Of a stretch of 64,000 nt of DNA, positions 1-9,548 are shown one piece after another (the stretch's first letter is position 1; each line of letters begins with the position of its first letter). Position numbers and translations under genes: made by a program. The notes under the pieces are model-generated. The model did not search any database. It was not told where the DNA came from and saw only the letters and a program-made list of their open reading frames with translations. This DNA comes from an uncultured Tessaracoccus sp. Lineage in GTDB: Bacteria; Actinomycetota; Actinomycetes; Propionibacteriales; Propionibacteriaceae. The stretch is taken from contig NZ_CAMYPD010000007.1 in assembly GCF_947286155.1 (NCBI RefSeq), positions 1 through 64,000 of the forward strand, written 5' to 3'.

Positions 1-810
1 CCCGTCGTGGCAGGGTGCGGAGATGGCCAGGCCGCAGCGCTCGGCGCTGGAGTTACCGAGGCCGATGAGGGCTATCTCAATATGGGCACCGCCGTTGTCG
101 CAGGGGTTCATTCCTCCCAATACCGCTGGAGCCAGGTGTATCGCACCGACGTCGCAGGCATCCCAGGCAGCTATGTGTTGGAAGTGGTGCAGAACTCGGG
201 TGCCCACTTGGCGCAATGGTTCCGCACAGCGCTCGGTGATCCAGCCCTCCAAGGTGCGCCTGACCCGGAACTCGAGCAGGCGGCGGCACAGGTACGCCCA
301 GGTGCTGATGGGCTGCTCACCTTGCCGTATTGGAATGCAGTCCAGTCGCCGCATTGGGACCCGCTCGCCCGAGGAGCCATGGTGGGTTTCACTGGCTCAC
401 ACAGCAGGCCTGCCATGTATCGCTCACTACTCGAAGGCATCTGCTTGGAGACGGGTCGCAACCTTGCGGCCCTCGACGCTGAGACAGGAACACCGATGCG
501 AAAGCTCAGGATCATGGGTGGCGGACAGCGTTCACAACTATGGTGTCGCATCATGGCGGCGTGCGTGGCGCGACCGCTGGAACGCTGTGTGAGTGAGGAA
601 ATCTCGGCCCTCGGCGCGGCCGTGATGGCCGCGAGTGCAGTAGTTGAACGCTCGGTGCCAGAAATGTCGAGGCAGATGGCTGAGCCGGGAGACACCATCG
701 AACCTCAGCCAGAGTTGGTGGAGGAATACGCATCAATCGCTGACGTCCAAGGAGAGCTCTATCACGCATTGTCGAGGGTGTTTCCTCGGCTGGAAGCGCT
801 GCGGCAGTAG
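1..810 (+). CDS. FGGY-family carbohydrate kinase, C-terminal part
   Basis: This reading frame is open at the left edge of the window, so only about the last 269 residues are present. FGGY kinases phosphorylate sugars such as xylulose, glycerol or ribulose with ATP in the cytoplasm. Visible family motifs are GDGQAAALG right at the edge, MGTAVVAG in the phosphate-binding region, GGGQRSQLW about 170 residues in and EISALGAAVMAA near the end; these match the second ATPase-fold domain. The N-terminal sugar-binding domain lies outside, so the substrate cannot be called. It resembles the xylulokinase subgroup. It is not in the same cluster as the complete kinase at 43177. Confidence 0.85.
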   Translation, partial: PVVAGCGDGQAAALGAGVTEADEGYLNMGTAVVAGVHSSQYRWSQVYRTDVAGIPGSYVLEVVQNSGAHLAQWFRTALGDPALQGAPDPELEQAAAQVRPGADGLLTLPYWNAVQSPHWDPLARGAMVGFTGSHSRPAMYRSLLEGICLETGRNLAALDAETGTPMRKLRIMGGGQRSQLWCRIMAACVARPLERCVSEEISALGAAVMAASAVVERSVPEMSRQMAEPGDTIEPQPELVEEYASIADVQGELYHALSRVFPRLEALRQ

Positions 811-897
811 CCTCGTCGAGGCAAGATGGAGGTACCCAGGCGAATCGTTAGTCGAGGCCCGAGATGCGCCACAATCTCGTCGCCGTAGGATGACAAT

Positions 898-2484
898 GTG
901 GTTGAGATCCTTGCTGGGGCACCACTGCTGACGCTGTTCCTGGCAGTGGCGCTGGGGACGCTGCTCGGCGCGATCCCCTTCGGCCCCCTGAGATTTGGTC
1001 CGGCCGGCGCATTGTTCGTCGGCCTGGCTCTGGGCGCGCTCGATCCCGCACTGGGGGAGGGGCTCGGCTTGGTGCAGGCCATCGGGCTCGGGCTGTTCGT
1101 CTACACCATCGGTTTGGCCGCGGGCGAATCATTCTTCCGTGACTTCGCCAAACAAGCCCCCCTCATGCTGGGCGCAGTGGTGCTCTTGGGCGGGTACGCG
1201 GCGCTGATCGTCGGCGCCGATGCGCTGCTCGACATCGATCCAGCCATGGGTGGCGGACTATTCGCAGGCTCGCTCACCACCACCCCGGCGCTCGCCGCGG
1301 CACAAAGCGCATCGGGCGGCTCCCCGGCACCCGCCGTGGGCTACGCCATCACCTATCCCGTGGGCGTGATCATCACCATGATCATGGTCACGTTCGTGAC
1401 CCGCGTCCGGCTCCCCGCCCGCAACGACCCCGACCGCGCCGCACGCGCCCGCCTCGAAGCCATCACCGTTGAACTGCACGACGACATCTACGTCCACGAC
1501 GTGCCCGGCATCGCGGAGGTCCCCGGCAAAGTGGGCGGCGAGGTACGCATCTCCTACATGATGCGCGACGGTGAGATGACCGTCGCCCGCCCCGACCAGC
1601 TCCTCCACCGCGGCGACCGCGTGGTGCTCGTCGGCACCTCCGACGGTGTGCACCGCGCGGCGGAACAGGTCGGCGACGAAGTGGAGGAGCATCTCCTCCA
1701 CGACCGTCGCGCCGTCGACTTCCGCCACTTCGTCGTCTCCAATCCGCGCACCGCGGGCCGCACCGTGAACGAACTGCGCATTCCCGCCCGCTTCGACGGC
1801 ATCATCACCCGCGTACGCCGCGGCGACACCGAACTGCTCGCCCACGCCGAGATGCGCCTCCAGCTGGGCGACCGCGTGCTGGCCGTCGCCCCCTCAGGGC
1901 GCCTCGACGAATTGGCCGGCGTGTTCGGCGACAGCGAGCGGAAAGTCACGGAAGTCGACTTCTTCTCGATGGGTCTTGGCATGGCGCTGGGCATCGCGCT
2001 CGGGCTGATCTCGATCCCCTTCGGCGCGGGCGCCATCGCGCTCGGCAGCGCCGCAGGACCGCTCGTCGTCGGCCTCATCCTGGGCTACCTCGATCGCTCC
2101 GGTCCGCTCGTGTGGACCATCCCAAACGCCGCCAACCTCACCATCCGCCAGCTCGGCCTCGTGCTCTTCCTCGCGTGCGTCGGCCTCTCCAGCGGGCAGG
2201 CCTTCGCGTCCACCGCGTTTTCGCTCACCGGCCTCAAAGTGGGCCTCACCGCTGCCGTCGCCTTGGTGATCCTGCTCGGAATCTTCTGGGTGCTCGGCTA
2301 TTTCCTCGGGCACTCGACGGCGCGCGTCGCCGGAGCGATGGCGGGCCTCGTCGGACAGCCGGCCATCTTGAACCACGCCAATTCCCTCATCGACGACGAC
2401 CGCACCGACGCCGGTTACACCGCTCTGTTCGCGCTGGGGATTATCGCGAAGATCGTGTTCGTCCAGCTTGTGGTTGCGTTCTAA
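898..2484 (+). CDS. AspT/YidE/YbjL-type transporter with two RCK_C (TrkA-C) domains
   Basis: A 528-residue inner-membrane protein with a duplicated membrane half: about five hydrophobic segments in residues 5-170 and again in residues 345-528. Between them are two soluble RCK_C-like domains at about 195-270 and 275-350, containing repeated HRGDRVVLVG and LGDRVLAVA stretches typical of TrkA-C ligand-binding modules. This is the architecture of the aspartate:alanine antiporter family and of YidE/YbjL. Family members are secondary antiporters, but most have unknown substrates. The start is GTG, chosen because AGGA lies seven bases upstream. It appears to be a single-gene unit followed by a long inverted repeat. 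Confidence 0.85.
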   Translation: MVEILAGAPLLTLFLAVALGTLLGAIPFGPLRFGPAGALFVGLALGALDPALGEGLGLVQAIGLGLFVYTIGLAAGESFFRDFAKQAPLMLGAVVLLGGYAALIVGADALLDIDPAMGGGLFAGSLTTTPALAAAQSASGGSPAPAVGYAITYPVGVIITMIMVTFVTRVRLPARNDPDRAARARLEAITVELHDDIYVHDVPGIAEVPGKVGGEVRISYMMRDGEMTVARPDQLLHRGDRVVLVGTSDGVHRAAEQVGDEVEEHLLHDRRAVDFRHFVVSNPRTAGRTVNELRIPARFDGIITRVRRGDTELLAHAEMRLQLGDRVLAVAPSGRLDELAGVFGDSERKVTEVDFFSMGLGMALGIALGLISIPFGAGAIALGSAAGPLVVGLILGYLDRSGPLVWTIPNAANLTIRQLGLVLFLACVGLSSGQAFASTAFSLTGLKVGLTAAVALVILLGIFWVLGYFLGHSTARVAGAMAGLVGQPAILNHANSLIDDDRTDAGYTALFALGIIAKIVFVQLVVAF

Positions 2485-2549
2485 ACCCCGGCGGCCGCAA
2501 CTCGGCGTCGAGCAATCACTGCTGCAGCGCAGCGTGTCAACGCAGATGC

Positions 2550-2624
2550 GCGACTGAGCGCACTCCAGATCATGAAAATGCCCTCTGAGGGGCGAAAATC
2601 AGCAACTGGAGTGCGCTCAGTCGC
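2550..2624. repeat. Long-armed intergenic inverted repeat, copy 1
   Basis: The 19-base arm gcgactgagcgcactccag at 2550-2568 is repeated as its perfect reverse complement at 2606-2624, with a 37-base loop. Outside the arms, pairing continues for a few more bases with one mismatch. The element sits between two convergent genes. The same arm sequence recurs at 5620. It could act as a bidirectional terminator, but it has no T-run and an unusually long loop. Confidence 0.8.
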
Positions 2625-2635
2625 ACATTCGGGGA

Positions 2636-4435
2636 CTAGCCGATGAGCCCGAACCGTTTGAGGATCTTCCGCCCGGTGGCGGAATCCGACGCCTGCAGCG
2701 CCAGCAGCTGCGCGTAGATGCCGTTGGTCTTCGCGAGTTCCGCAGGGGAACCCACCTCGTCGATGGTGCCGCCGCGCAGCGTGACGATGCGGTCGACGGA
2801 GGAGATCGTCGAGAGCCGGTGCGCGATGATGATCGCGGTTCGGCCGGTCATGAGCTCGTCGAGCCCGGCCTGCACCTGACGCTCCGCCTTCGTGTCGAGG
2901 GCGGAGGTGGCCTCGTCGAGGACGAGGATCGGTGCGTCCTTCAGCATGGCGCGCGCGACAGCGAGGCGCTGTTTCTGCCCGCCGGAGAGCTTCACGCCCC
3001 GCTCGCCGATCTGGGTGTCGAGGCCTTCGGGCAGGTTGCGCACGAACATGTTCGCATTCGCCCGTCGGATGACCTCGTGGAGTTGCTCGTCGGAGGCGGA
3101 AGGGTCGCCGTAGTGCAGATTCTCCCGGACGGTGCCGGAGAACAGGCTCGCGTCCTGGAACACGACGCCGATCTGCTCGCGCAGCGCCTTCGTCGGCGTT
3201 GTCGTCACATCGTTGCCGCGCACCAGCACCTGCCCGGAGGTGGGGGAGTAGAGCTTCATCAGCAGGTTCACCATCGTCGACTTCCCACCGCCGGACTCAC
3301 CGACGAGGGCGATGCGCTCGCCGCGTCGCACGGCGAGGTTGATGTCGCGCAACACGAGCTGGTCGTCGTCGTAACCGAAGTCGACGTCGCGGAACTCAAT
3401 CACCGGGTCGGCTGAGCTCCACTCGATCGGCGCCGAGGGGGCATCGTCGAGGGCGTTGAATGGCTCGTCGGGCTGGTCCATCACCTTGTAGTACTCGGCG
3501 CTGCCGGTGATTGCGCGCTGCATGGTGTCGACGTAGTAGCTCATCGACGTGACGGGCGCCTTCGCGAGCTCGATGAGCTGGATGAGCAGCACCATCGACC
3601 CGATCGAGAAGGTTCCCTGCGCGGTCGCCACAAAAATAATGAGGTAGACGAGGAAGAACACGACGTCGAGGGCGCCGCGCCTAGTCACGTCCATCTTGTG
3701 CCAATACCTGGACTGCCCGGTGGTGAGCTTCACGGCCTCGCGGTAGTGATCGTCGAAGCTGTCGAGTTCGGCGCGTTCGGCGGTGAACGACTTCACGACG
3801 CGCAGCTGCCCGACGACCTCCGCGAAGCGCCCGCCCGCGATGTCGTAGTGCTCGTTCTTTTGCTTCTCCCACACCTGCCACTTCCGGCTTGTCAGGGCCG
3901 TGAGCCAGACGAAGGTGGGGTAGATGATGAACAGCAGCAGCGCCAGCCATGGGGAGTGGATCGCGGCGACGACGAGTACCACCAGGATGGTCAAGATGGT
4001 GGTGAAGAAGCTGTTGGAGAACACCTGGAGGAACTGGGAGATCGTCGTGATCGAGCGGTCCAGTTTGGAGATGATCGTGCCGGTGAGCTCGGTGTCGAAG
4101 TAACGCTGCGGCATGCGAAGCAGCTTGTCAAAGTAGCTGTGGGAGAGGATCTGGCGCACCCGGGTGCTCATGAGGTCGCCCAGGTAGCCCGTGATGTTCG
4201 TGATGATGGAGTTCGTCGCCATGACCACGAGCAGCAGGATCGCGATGCGAATCAACGGCGTCGCGGACGGCTCGCGCTTGTTGGTCGCCATATCGACGAC
4301 GGTCTGCGTCGCGTCGGCAATGAGGAAGGGCATCAGCAGCGTGGTGGCCGTGGTGGCAATCGCACCGAGGATGATGCCCAGGTACAGCGGCCACAGCTCA
4401 CGCGCGCCAGTAAGGATCCGCACAATGTTCTTCAC
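2636..4435 (-). CDS. ABC transporter, exporter type, fused membrane and ATPase domains
   Basis: A 599-residue half-transporter of the MdlB/LmrA-like class. Residues 15-310 form the six-helix exporter membrane domain. Residues 340-570 form the nucleotide-binding domain, with Walker A GESGGGKST, the Q-loop VVFQDASLF, signature LSGGQKQR and Walker B LVLDEATSALD, all intact. Two copies, or a partner subunit encoded elsewhere, would be needed for a working exporter. No partner gene is adjacent. The start codon is GTG at 4435 with only a weak GGTGA-type ribosome site, so the exact start is less certain. The substrate cannot be inferred; lipids, peptides and drugs are all known for the family. Confidence 0.9.
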   Translation of the reverse strand: MKNIVRILTGARELWPLYLGIILGAIATTATTLLMPFLIADATQTVVDMATNKREPSATPLIRIAILLLVVMATNSIITNITGYLGDLMSTRVRQILSHSYFDKLLRMPQRYFDTELTGTIISKLDRSITTISQFLQVFSNSFFTTILTILVVLVVAAIHSPWLALLLFIIYPTFVWLTALTSRKWQVWEKQKNEHYDIAGGRFAEVVGQLRVVKSFTAERAELDSFDDHYREAVKLTTGQSRYWHKMDVTRRGALDVVFFLVYLIIFVATAQGTFSIGSMVLLIQLIELAKAPVTSMSYYVDTMQRAITGSAEYYKVMDQPDEPFNALDDAPSAPIEWSSADPVIEFRDVDFGYDDDQLVLRDINLAVRRGERIALVGESGGGKSTMVNLLMKLYSPTSGQVLVRGNDVTTTPTKALREQIGVVFQDASLFSGTVRENLHYGDPSASDEQLHEVIRRANANMFVRNLPEGLDTQIGERGVKLSGGQKQRLAVARAMLKDAPILVLDEATSALDTKAERQVQAGLDELMTGRTAIIIAHRLSTISSVDRIVTLRGGTIDEVGSPAELAKTNGIYAQLLALQASDSATGRKILKRFGLIG

Positions 4436-4511
4436 GTGTAGTCACCATAGCTGCGGGTGCTGTGGCAGTGGGTTGAGGTTCACTCCTGGCTGACTAGCAT
4501 TGAGAAGGATC

Positions 4512-5678
4512 ATGACGCAGGAGGGACGGACCTTGACCGAAGTCGAGACCCGCAACGTCGAATCAGTAGAACGCCACAGCGGACATCTCGAAAACGTTGC
4601 CCTATTTCTGGGCGCGGGCGGGCTTGCCGTCGGGGCAGCCGTCGGTCTTGTAGTGCTGAAAGATTTCACCGCATTCCAGGGCAGCGGATGGGCGAGCGTG
4701 TCGTCGATCTCCGACATCACCTCGGGCGTGGTGGCTGGGGTGGTGTTCCTTCTGTCTTGGCTGTGGTTCGTGCATCCGTCGTGGTACCAAGGGACGGGTG
4801 TGGTACGTCGGGCGGTGCACACCGTCGGGCTGACGTTGCTGGTGGGGTCGCTCACATTCTTGATGATGCGCGCCTTCAATCGCGTCGTCGATGCCGCGTT
4901 CATCGGTTTGCACTTCGACGTGTGGTCGGGCACCACCTTTATCGCGCTCGCGTGTGGCGTGAGTGCCTACTTCGCGGCGAGCATCGCGGCGCGATTGACG
5001 TTGGAGTCGCTGTCTGTCGTGGTGTCAGCGTTCCTTGTGATGGGCGCGATGATGAGCGCGGTGAACGCGTCGGATCAGTTTTGGTGGCAGATTCACTTCT
5101 CGAGCCTTGGGATGGCGTCGGGGCTTGCCGGGTTCACGTTTAACTACACACTCATTCTGACCGGCGTCGTGATCGCCACGATGGCCGACATCCTCGCCTT
5201 TGACATGCGACGGTGGCTCGCCGCCACCGGTCAAGGGCGATGGAAGTCCAGTGTGGTGAGCATCGGGCTCATGATCATGGGCCTCGCGCTGGGCGGTATC
5301 GGCCTCATCCCGGTGAATGTCTCGCACGGAGGCCACCTGTTCACGACGTACGTGGCGGTGGGTGCGTTCTTCGCGCTCGCGCTGGTGGCGCCGGTGATTC
5401 TGAGGGGCATTCCTTGGGGGTTTCGCGTGGCGTCGTTACTCGTCGTGGTGTTTGTCGCGTTGCTCGGATACCTGTTTAAGGGCGTGCGCTATCTAGGCAC
5501 CACGGGCTTCGAGATGCTCGCGGTCAGCACCGTGCTGGTGTGGATGGTGCTGTTCATCCGCACCATGGCTGCGGTCAGTAGGGACGCTCCCACAGAGGTT
5601 GAGGCTACTTCGGAGAAGTCGACTGAGCGCACTCCAGATGGGAATTTCGGGGTCCCAGGGCAGGTTTGTTCGATCTAG
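4512..5678 (+). CDS. Polytopic membrane protein of unknown function
   Basis: A protein of about 388 residues with roughly ten hydrophobic segments and no family I recognise. The soluble N-terminus is acidic, and membrane segments begin about residue 30. Two starts compete: ATG at 4512, with AAGG four bases upstream, and TTG at 4533, which has a much better GGAGGG seven bases upstream and would give a protein starting MTEVETRN. The last about 19 codons (from about 5620) are not native-looking: they run through an inverted repeat also found at 2550, and the TAG stop lies in its right arm. Repeat insertion therefore seems to have replaced the original C-terminus. Confidence 0.7.
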   Translation: MTQEGRTLTEVETRNVESVERHSGHLENVALFLGAGGLAVGAAVGLVVLKDFTAFQGSGWASVSSISDITSGVVAGVVFLLSWLWFVHPSWYQGTGVVRRAVHTVGLTLLVGSLTFLMMRAFNRVVDAAFIGLHFDVWSGTTFIALACGVSAYFAASIAARLTLESLSVVVSAFLVMGAMMSAVNASDQFWWQIHFSSLGMASGLAGFTFNYTLILTGVVIATMADILAFDMRRWLAATGQGRWKSSVVSIGLMIMGLALGGIGLIPVNVSHGGHLFTTYVAVGAFFALALVAPVILRGIPWGFRVASLLVVVFVALLGYLFKGVRYLGTTGFEMLAVSTVLVWMVLFIRTMAAVSRDAPTEVEATSEKSTERTPDGNFGVPGQVCSI

Positions 5679-5692
5679 TGTGCGCTCAGTCG
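5620..5692. repeat. Long-armed inverted repeat, copy 2, inside a gene end
   Basis: The left arm at 5620-5638 (cgactgagcgcactccaga) shares 18 contiguous bases with the repeat at 2550. The right arm at 5674-5692 is its reverse complement with two mismatches. The 35-base loop is unrelated to that of copy 1. The upstream membrane-protein gene reads through the left arm and stops in the right arm. Confidence 0.75.
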
Positions 5693-5794
5693 CGCAACCG
5701 CAGGTAGATCGCCGGGCGCGGAGCGGGCTGGCTACACTCGGGCAGCGTGGGCTTACCGCTCGCATTCGATGCACCTCGCCCCTGGGAGTAGCTG

Positions 5795-6589
5795 ATGTCT
5801 TACGAACTTGCGTTGCTCGACGTCGACGGCACGCTCCGAACGCGCAACCGCTGGAATCCCGGCGCGCTCGAACTCATTGGCGACCTGCACGACGCCGGGC
5901 TCCACGTCGCGCTGTGCTCAGGGCGCCCCACGGGTTCGATGATCGAACTCGTGCAGGATCATCCCGAGATCGAGTACCTCGCGAGCTGTTCAGGCGGGGC
6001 GGTGCTTCGTCGAAACGGGGCGACGTGGGACGTGATCGATCACAGTCTCCTGCCTGCCGACGCGGTGCACCGCGCGCTTGACGTGGCGGACGAGCTGGGC
6101 ATCGAGCCGTGGTGCTTCACCGCGAACGAGTGGCTGATCGACAGCGACACCGAGGGCGCAAGCCAGGAGACGCGCGCCGTCGGCGATGCCCCCCGCATCA
6201 CCGACCTGCGTGCCGAGGCAGACACCGTTGCCAAGGTGCTGTTCCTGCTGCCAGATTCGACTGCGGCTGGCCCCATCCGGGAACGCCTCGACGTGCCGGG
6301 AACCGTGCTCGTGAAGTCAGGGGCGCGGCACCTGGATTTGGTGACGGAGGATGCGCACCACGACAAGGGCGGCGACCACATCCGCCGCGCCCTCGGCGTC
6401 GAATGGGAGCGCGTCGTCGCCATGGGTGACGGCGAGAACGACAAGGGCATGCTCACCCTCGCGGGCGCGGCGGTGTGCGTCGCGCCACTCACCGACGACG
6501 CCCTTGCCCCATCGCAGTCAGCGCAGCGCTACAACGTCGACGACACCGCCGCCGGGCGCGACGCTATACGCCGGGTGCTCGGCCTGTAA
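5795..6589 (+). CDS. HAD-superfamily hydrolase, Cof-type sugar phosphatase-like
   Basis: A 264-residue cytoplasmic phosphatase-like protein. HAD motif I is LLDVDGTL (nucleophile Asp9, acid/base Asp11). Motif II is the CSGRP stretch, motif III is the Lys in the LVKSGARHL region and motif IV is MGDGENDKGML, which binds Mg2+. The middle of the protein has the C2-type cap found in Cof/YidA proteins. Family members dephosphorylate sugar phosphates, pyridoxal phosphate or FMN. No neighbour fixes the substrate. The start is ATG, preceded by GGGAG about nine bases upstream. Confidence 0.88.
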   Translation: MSYELALLDVDGTLRTRNRWNPGALELIGDLHDAGLHVALCSGRPTGSMIELVQDHPEIEYLASCSGGAVLRRNGATWDVIDHSLLPADAVHRALDVADELGIEPWCFTANEWLIDSDTEGASQETRAVGDAPRITDLRAEADTVAKVLFLLPDSTAAGPIRERLDVPGTVLVKSGARHLDLVTEDAHHDKGGDHIRRALGVEWERVVAMGDGENDKGMLTLAGAAVCVAPLTDDALAPSQSAQRYNVDDTAAGRDAIRRVLGL

Positions 6590-6613
6590 TCCCATTGCCA
6601 GGGTTGCACAGGC

Positions 6614-8134
6614 TCAGCCGATCACCGTGGTGAGATCAGGGTCGGTCATGTCGGGATCGAATGGAAACATTGGCCGGTCGATCTGTGTATGCCCTAGTCG
6701 GACGATGTCCTGATCGACTCCACCAGGTGTGAGCGCGAGGATCCAATCCGCGGCCAAAGCATGCAGATCCGGTTCGAGGTACCCGATTATCACGACGAGG
6801 ATGTCGGCTTGGTGTGGATCGATGCCGACCCGCGCAAACTGAGACAGGGTCGTGTACTGGTTTCGTCGACTGGTGACGATGACGTGGAGACCGCCCACTG
6901 TGAGTACAGCGGTACGCAGCCCCTGGGGGTCATCGACGACGGCCTCCACTGTGGCTTGAATAGGCACGGGGCCGGGAGCCCGTGTGTCCACCTTGCCTCC
7001 CAGAGAGACGTCGATGGTGGCACCCACTCCTGCAGCATCCGCCACGGCAACGGCCGCCGGGTCATAGATGGAGGCCAGCACGGCGGTGAGTGAGCCTTGC
7101 GTGATGGTGGTTTCGTTGAGGAGGGCGGAGAGCGTCACGGTCACGTCGTCGGCCCCGCCTGCCCCGGGATTATCGCCGGAGTCCGAGATCACGAAGGGCC
7201 GCTGATCGGATTGCACTGCGGTCGCCAGCGCGTCGTCAAAGCTGGCGGTGGGTGCCACGAAGGAGAACTCATGTCGTGCCTCCCAGAATGCCTGCGCAAT
7301 GGTGCGCACACCTTCCGTGATAGCCATTTCATCATCGCCAAATGCGGCGATCGCGGCCTTACAACGAGGCTGATCTGCCCAAGCGAAACCGATCCAGATG
7401 CTGATGTCGGTGACACCTTCCATCTGCTCGATCTCAGGGATCATGCCGTACAAGGAACGGGCTGGTTCGAGCCTCGTCGACGTCTTCTCTCCCGGAAGCA
7501 GCACGGGGACATAGGACAGTGCTTTGACAGGTTTTCCCTTGCCAGCGAGTAGTCGTTCGGCCAGGTTGCGGGCGGCGCGCTCTCGGGACACCCACGCATC
7601 CTCATGCGGGGCCATGCGGTAGCAGGTGAGCATGTCGCAGCCTTCGAATAGTGCCTTCGACACATTGCCATGGAGGTCCATCGAGGCGCTGACTATGGGG
7701 TCAGGGCCAACCGCTTGCCGGATTGCGTTGATGAGGTCTCCCTCAGCGTCGTCGTAGCCAGGCACACTCATGGCGCCGTGAATGTCGAAGAAGATGCCGT
7801 CGAGATGCCCCGCCTCGTTCAGCCCTGCGCAGATTTCGTCGCGCCAGGTTTCGTAGGTTTCGCGCTCGACGGGTCCACCGGGCAGCGCTGAACAGTGGAG
7901 CACCGGAACCCATTCCACTTCTTCGGACCAGGGCCGCACGAGCTGTGTGTTCCCGTCTAGTGCCGCCAGGTCATCAGGAACGTGTTCTCTCCCAGGAATG
8001 GGGGAGTGGGTGAGCCAGGGGTAACGAGCAAGCAAGTCGTCCCCTCGGCGGACGGTGAAGTCGCTCTCGCGGCTCAGGTACGGCGTGAACGTGCTCGACT
8101 CGATGTGAATGCCACAGATTGCTATACGTTTCAC
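6614..8134 (-). CDS. M81-family metallopeptidase (MlrC/microcystinase C-like)
   Basis: A 506-residue protein with the MlrC N-terminal metal centre: FFDIHGAM at about residues 115-122 (Asp117, His119) and SMDLHGN at 152-157 (Asp153, His155), followed by the C-terminal M81 domain containing DSGDNPGAGG. MlrC cleaves linearised microcystin fragments; most homologues have unknown peptide-like substrates and often sit next to peptide ABC importers. Start GTG at 8134 is supported by AGGAG seven bases upstream. Its GTG overlaps the stop codon of the ROK regulator in a GTGA junction, so the two genes are translationally coupled. It is divergent from the importer at 9549, and I infer it processes what that importer brings in. 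Confidence 0.9.
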   Translation of the reverse strand: MKRIAICGIHIESSTFTPYLSRESDFTVRRGDDLLARYPWLTHSPIPGREHVPDDLAALDGNTQLVRPWSEEVEWVPVLHCSALPGGPVERETYETWRDEICAGLNEAGHLDGIFFDIHGAMSVPGYDDAEGDLINAIRQAVGPDPIVSASMDLHGNVSKALFEGCDMLTCYRMAPHEDAWVSRERAARNLAERLLAGKGKPVKALSYVPVLLPGEKTSTRLEPARSLYGMIPEIEQMEGVTDISIWIGFAWADQPRCKAAIAAFGDDEMAITEGVRTIAQAFWEARHEFSFVAPTASFDDALATAVQSDQRPFVISDSGDNPGAGGADDVTVTLSALLNETTITQGSLTAVLASIYDPAAVAVADAAGVGATIDVSLGGKVDTRAPGPVPIQATVEAVVDDPQGLRTAVLTVGGLHVIVTSRRNQYTTLSQFARVGIDPHQADILVVIIGYLEPDLHALAADWILALTPGGVDQDIVRLGHTQIDRPMFPFDPDMTDPDLTTVIG

Positions 8135-9333
8135 TCGCTTCTCCTGCGACGTTGGTTGGTGAGTTGGCGGGCAAGAACTGACAGCCCAATGAGGGGCGCG
8201 TCGGCTCCAGCCTGGGAGGTTTCTATAGAGAGTTGAGCGGTGCACATCGGTAGGCAACGGTCGTACAGCTCAGTACGCAGCCCTGCCAGTAGCGCACTCA
8301 TTTGCGACATCGATCCGCCTATGACCAGGCGTTTCGGGTTGAGGAAGTTGACCAGCCCCGACAACACTTCGCCGAGACGAGCACCTGCGGAACGAACCAG
8401 TGCGGTGACTTGTGGGTCGCCATTTTTTGCTAGGGCCACCATATCCTCGGGCCTGGTGATATCCACTCCGAGTGTTCGTAGTTGCCTGACGATTGCCGCT
8501 CCAGATGCCAACGTTTCAAGGCATCCGGAATTACCGCACGAACATGGTTTTGCGTCTTCAGTTTGCACTCGGACGTGGGTGATGTCGCCGGCGAAACCCA
8601 GGGTGCCTCGATGCACGACGCCGCCACTGATCCATCCGCAGCCGATGCCGGCTCCTGCTTTGACGTAAATGCATGAGTCGTTGTGCTCGCCGCGTACCGC
8701 CCACTCACCAATCGCGGATGCTCGCGCATCGTTTTCGATAATGGCAGGCAGGCCGGTTGCTTCCCCGAGGGCCTGTGGCAGGTCGAGATCGTTCCAGCCA
8801 GGCATTCTGGCCGCACCACGGACGCACCCGTGCTCGTCAACTGGGCCTGGCACCGCCAGGCCGGCTGCAACAATCGGAACCGGGATGTTCGCCGCCATGT
8901 TCTTCCACACGTCGGCGAGAAGCTCGAGGGTGGCGTCCTGGCCGGCAGCGATATCGAGCGACAGATCCTCGACCGCCAGCAGCTCGCCGTCGAGACCTAC
9001 GACGCCCGTGCGGGCATGGTGTTGGCCGAGTTCGGCAACAAAGGCAGCGTTGCCGTGTGACGTAACTCTGAGTAGCGACGGGCGACGGCCTCCCGTCGAG
9101 GTGGCATGTTTGAACTCCTCGACTGAGCCTGATTTCAAGAGCCGACGAACGACAGTGTTGACGGTTGAGTGCGGCAGCCCTGTGTTCGAGGACAGCTCGG
9201 AGCGGGTGAGCCCTTCGGCATGTTCCAAGGCTGCTAAGACAGCGTCTGCAGGCGTGGCATTGTTTGCTTCCGTCATGGGGGAGGCAGCAGGAACTAGAGC
9301 CGTGTCTCCCGTTTGCTGCAGGCTCTCGTCCAT
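8131..9333 (-). CDS. ROK-family transcriptional repressor
   Basis: About 400 residues. A winged-helix DNA-binding domain lies at about residues 30-75 (TRSELSSNTGLPHSTVN) and is followed by a ROK sugar-binding domain with AGLAVPGPVDE, the IIENDARASAIGE loop and an intact structural zinc site ending CSCGNSGCLE. ROK repressors such as NagC and XylR release DNA when they bind a sugar or sugar phosphate. The start at 9333 has GGAGGAG upstream. It is the first gene of a two-gene operon with the M81 peptidase and is divergent from the importer operon, the usual position of a local regulator. A 12-bp palindrome at 9461 in the divergent region is a candidate operator. Confidence 0.9.
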   Translation of the reverse strand: MDESLQQTGDTALVPAASPMTEANNATPADAVLAALEHAEGLTRSELSSNTGLPHSTVNTVVRRLLKSGSVEEFKHATSTGGRRPSLLRVTSHGNAAFVAELGQHHARTGVVGLDGELLAVEDLSLDIAAGQDATLELLADVWKNMAANIPVPIVAAGLAVPGPVDEHGCVRGAARMPGWNDLDLPQALGEATGLPAIIENDARASAIGEWAVRGEHNDSCIYVKAGAGIGCGWISGGVVHRGTLGFAGDITHVRVQTEDAKPCSCGNSGCLETLASGAAIVRQLRTLGVDITRPEDMVALAKNGDPQVTALVRSAGARLGEVLSGLVNFLNPKRLVIGGSMSQMSALLAGLRTELYDRCLPMCTAQLSIETSQAGADAPLIGLSVLARQLTNQRRRRSE

Positions 9334-9460
9334 GAGACTCCTCTCCTCCGAGGTAGCAGGCAATGCAGATCCTTAAGAATGATACGCCCAGGAGGTTCCC
9401 GGGTCTGTCACACCAAAGAATAGATCGAAAGTCACTGAAGTACACAAAAATCGAGATTTA

Positions 9461-9472
9461 ACTTCTAGAAGT
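9461..9472. promoter_or_regulatory. Candidate operator, ACTTCTAGAAGT
   Basis: A perfect 12-bp palindrome in the 215-bp region between the divergent ROK regulator and the ABC importer operon. The position fits a binding site for the ROK repressor. It occurs once as far as I can see, so there is no comparative support inside the window. Confidence 0.4.
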
Positions 9473-9548
9473 CACGTTGAGAGTGTACGATTCTGTCAAT
9501 CGGCAACGACGCCGCCCCGCTGAGCAGTGGTGGCTGAGGAGGAGAGCA

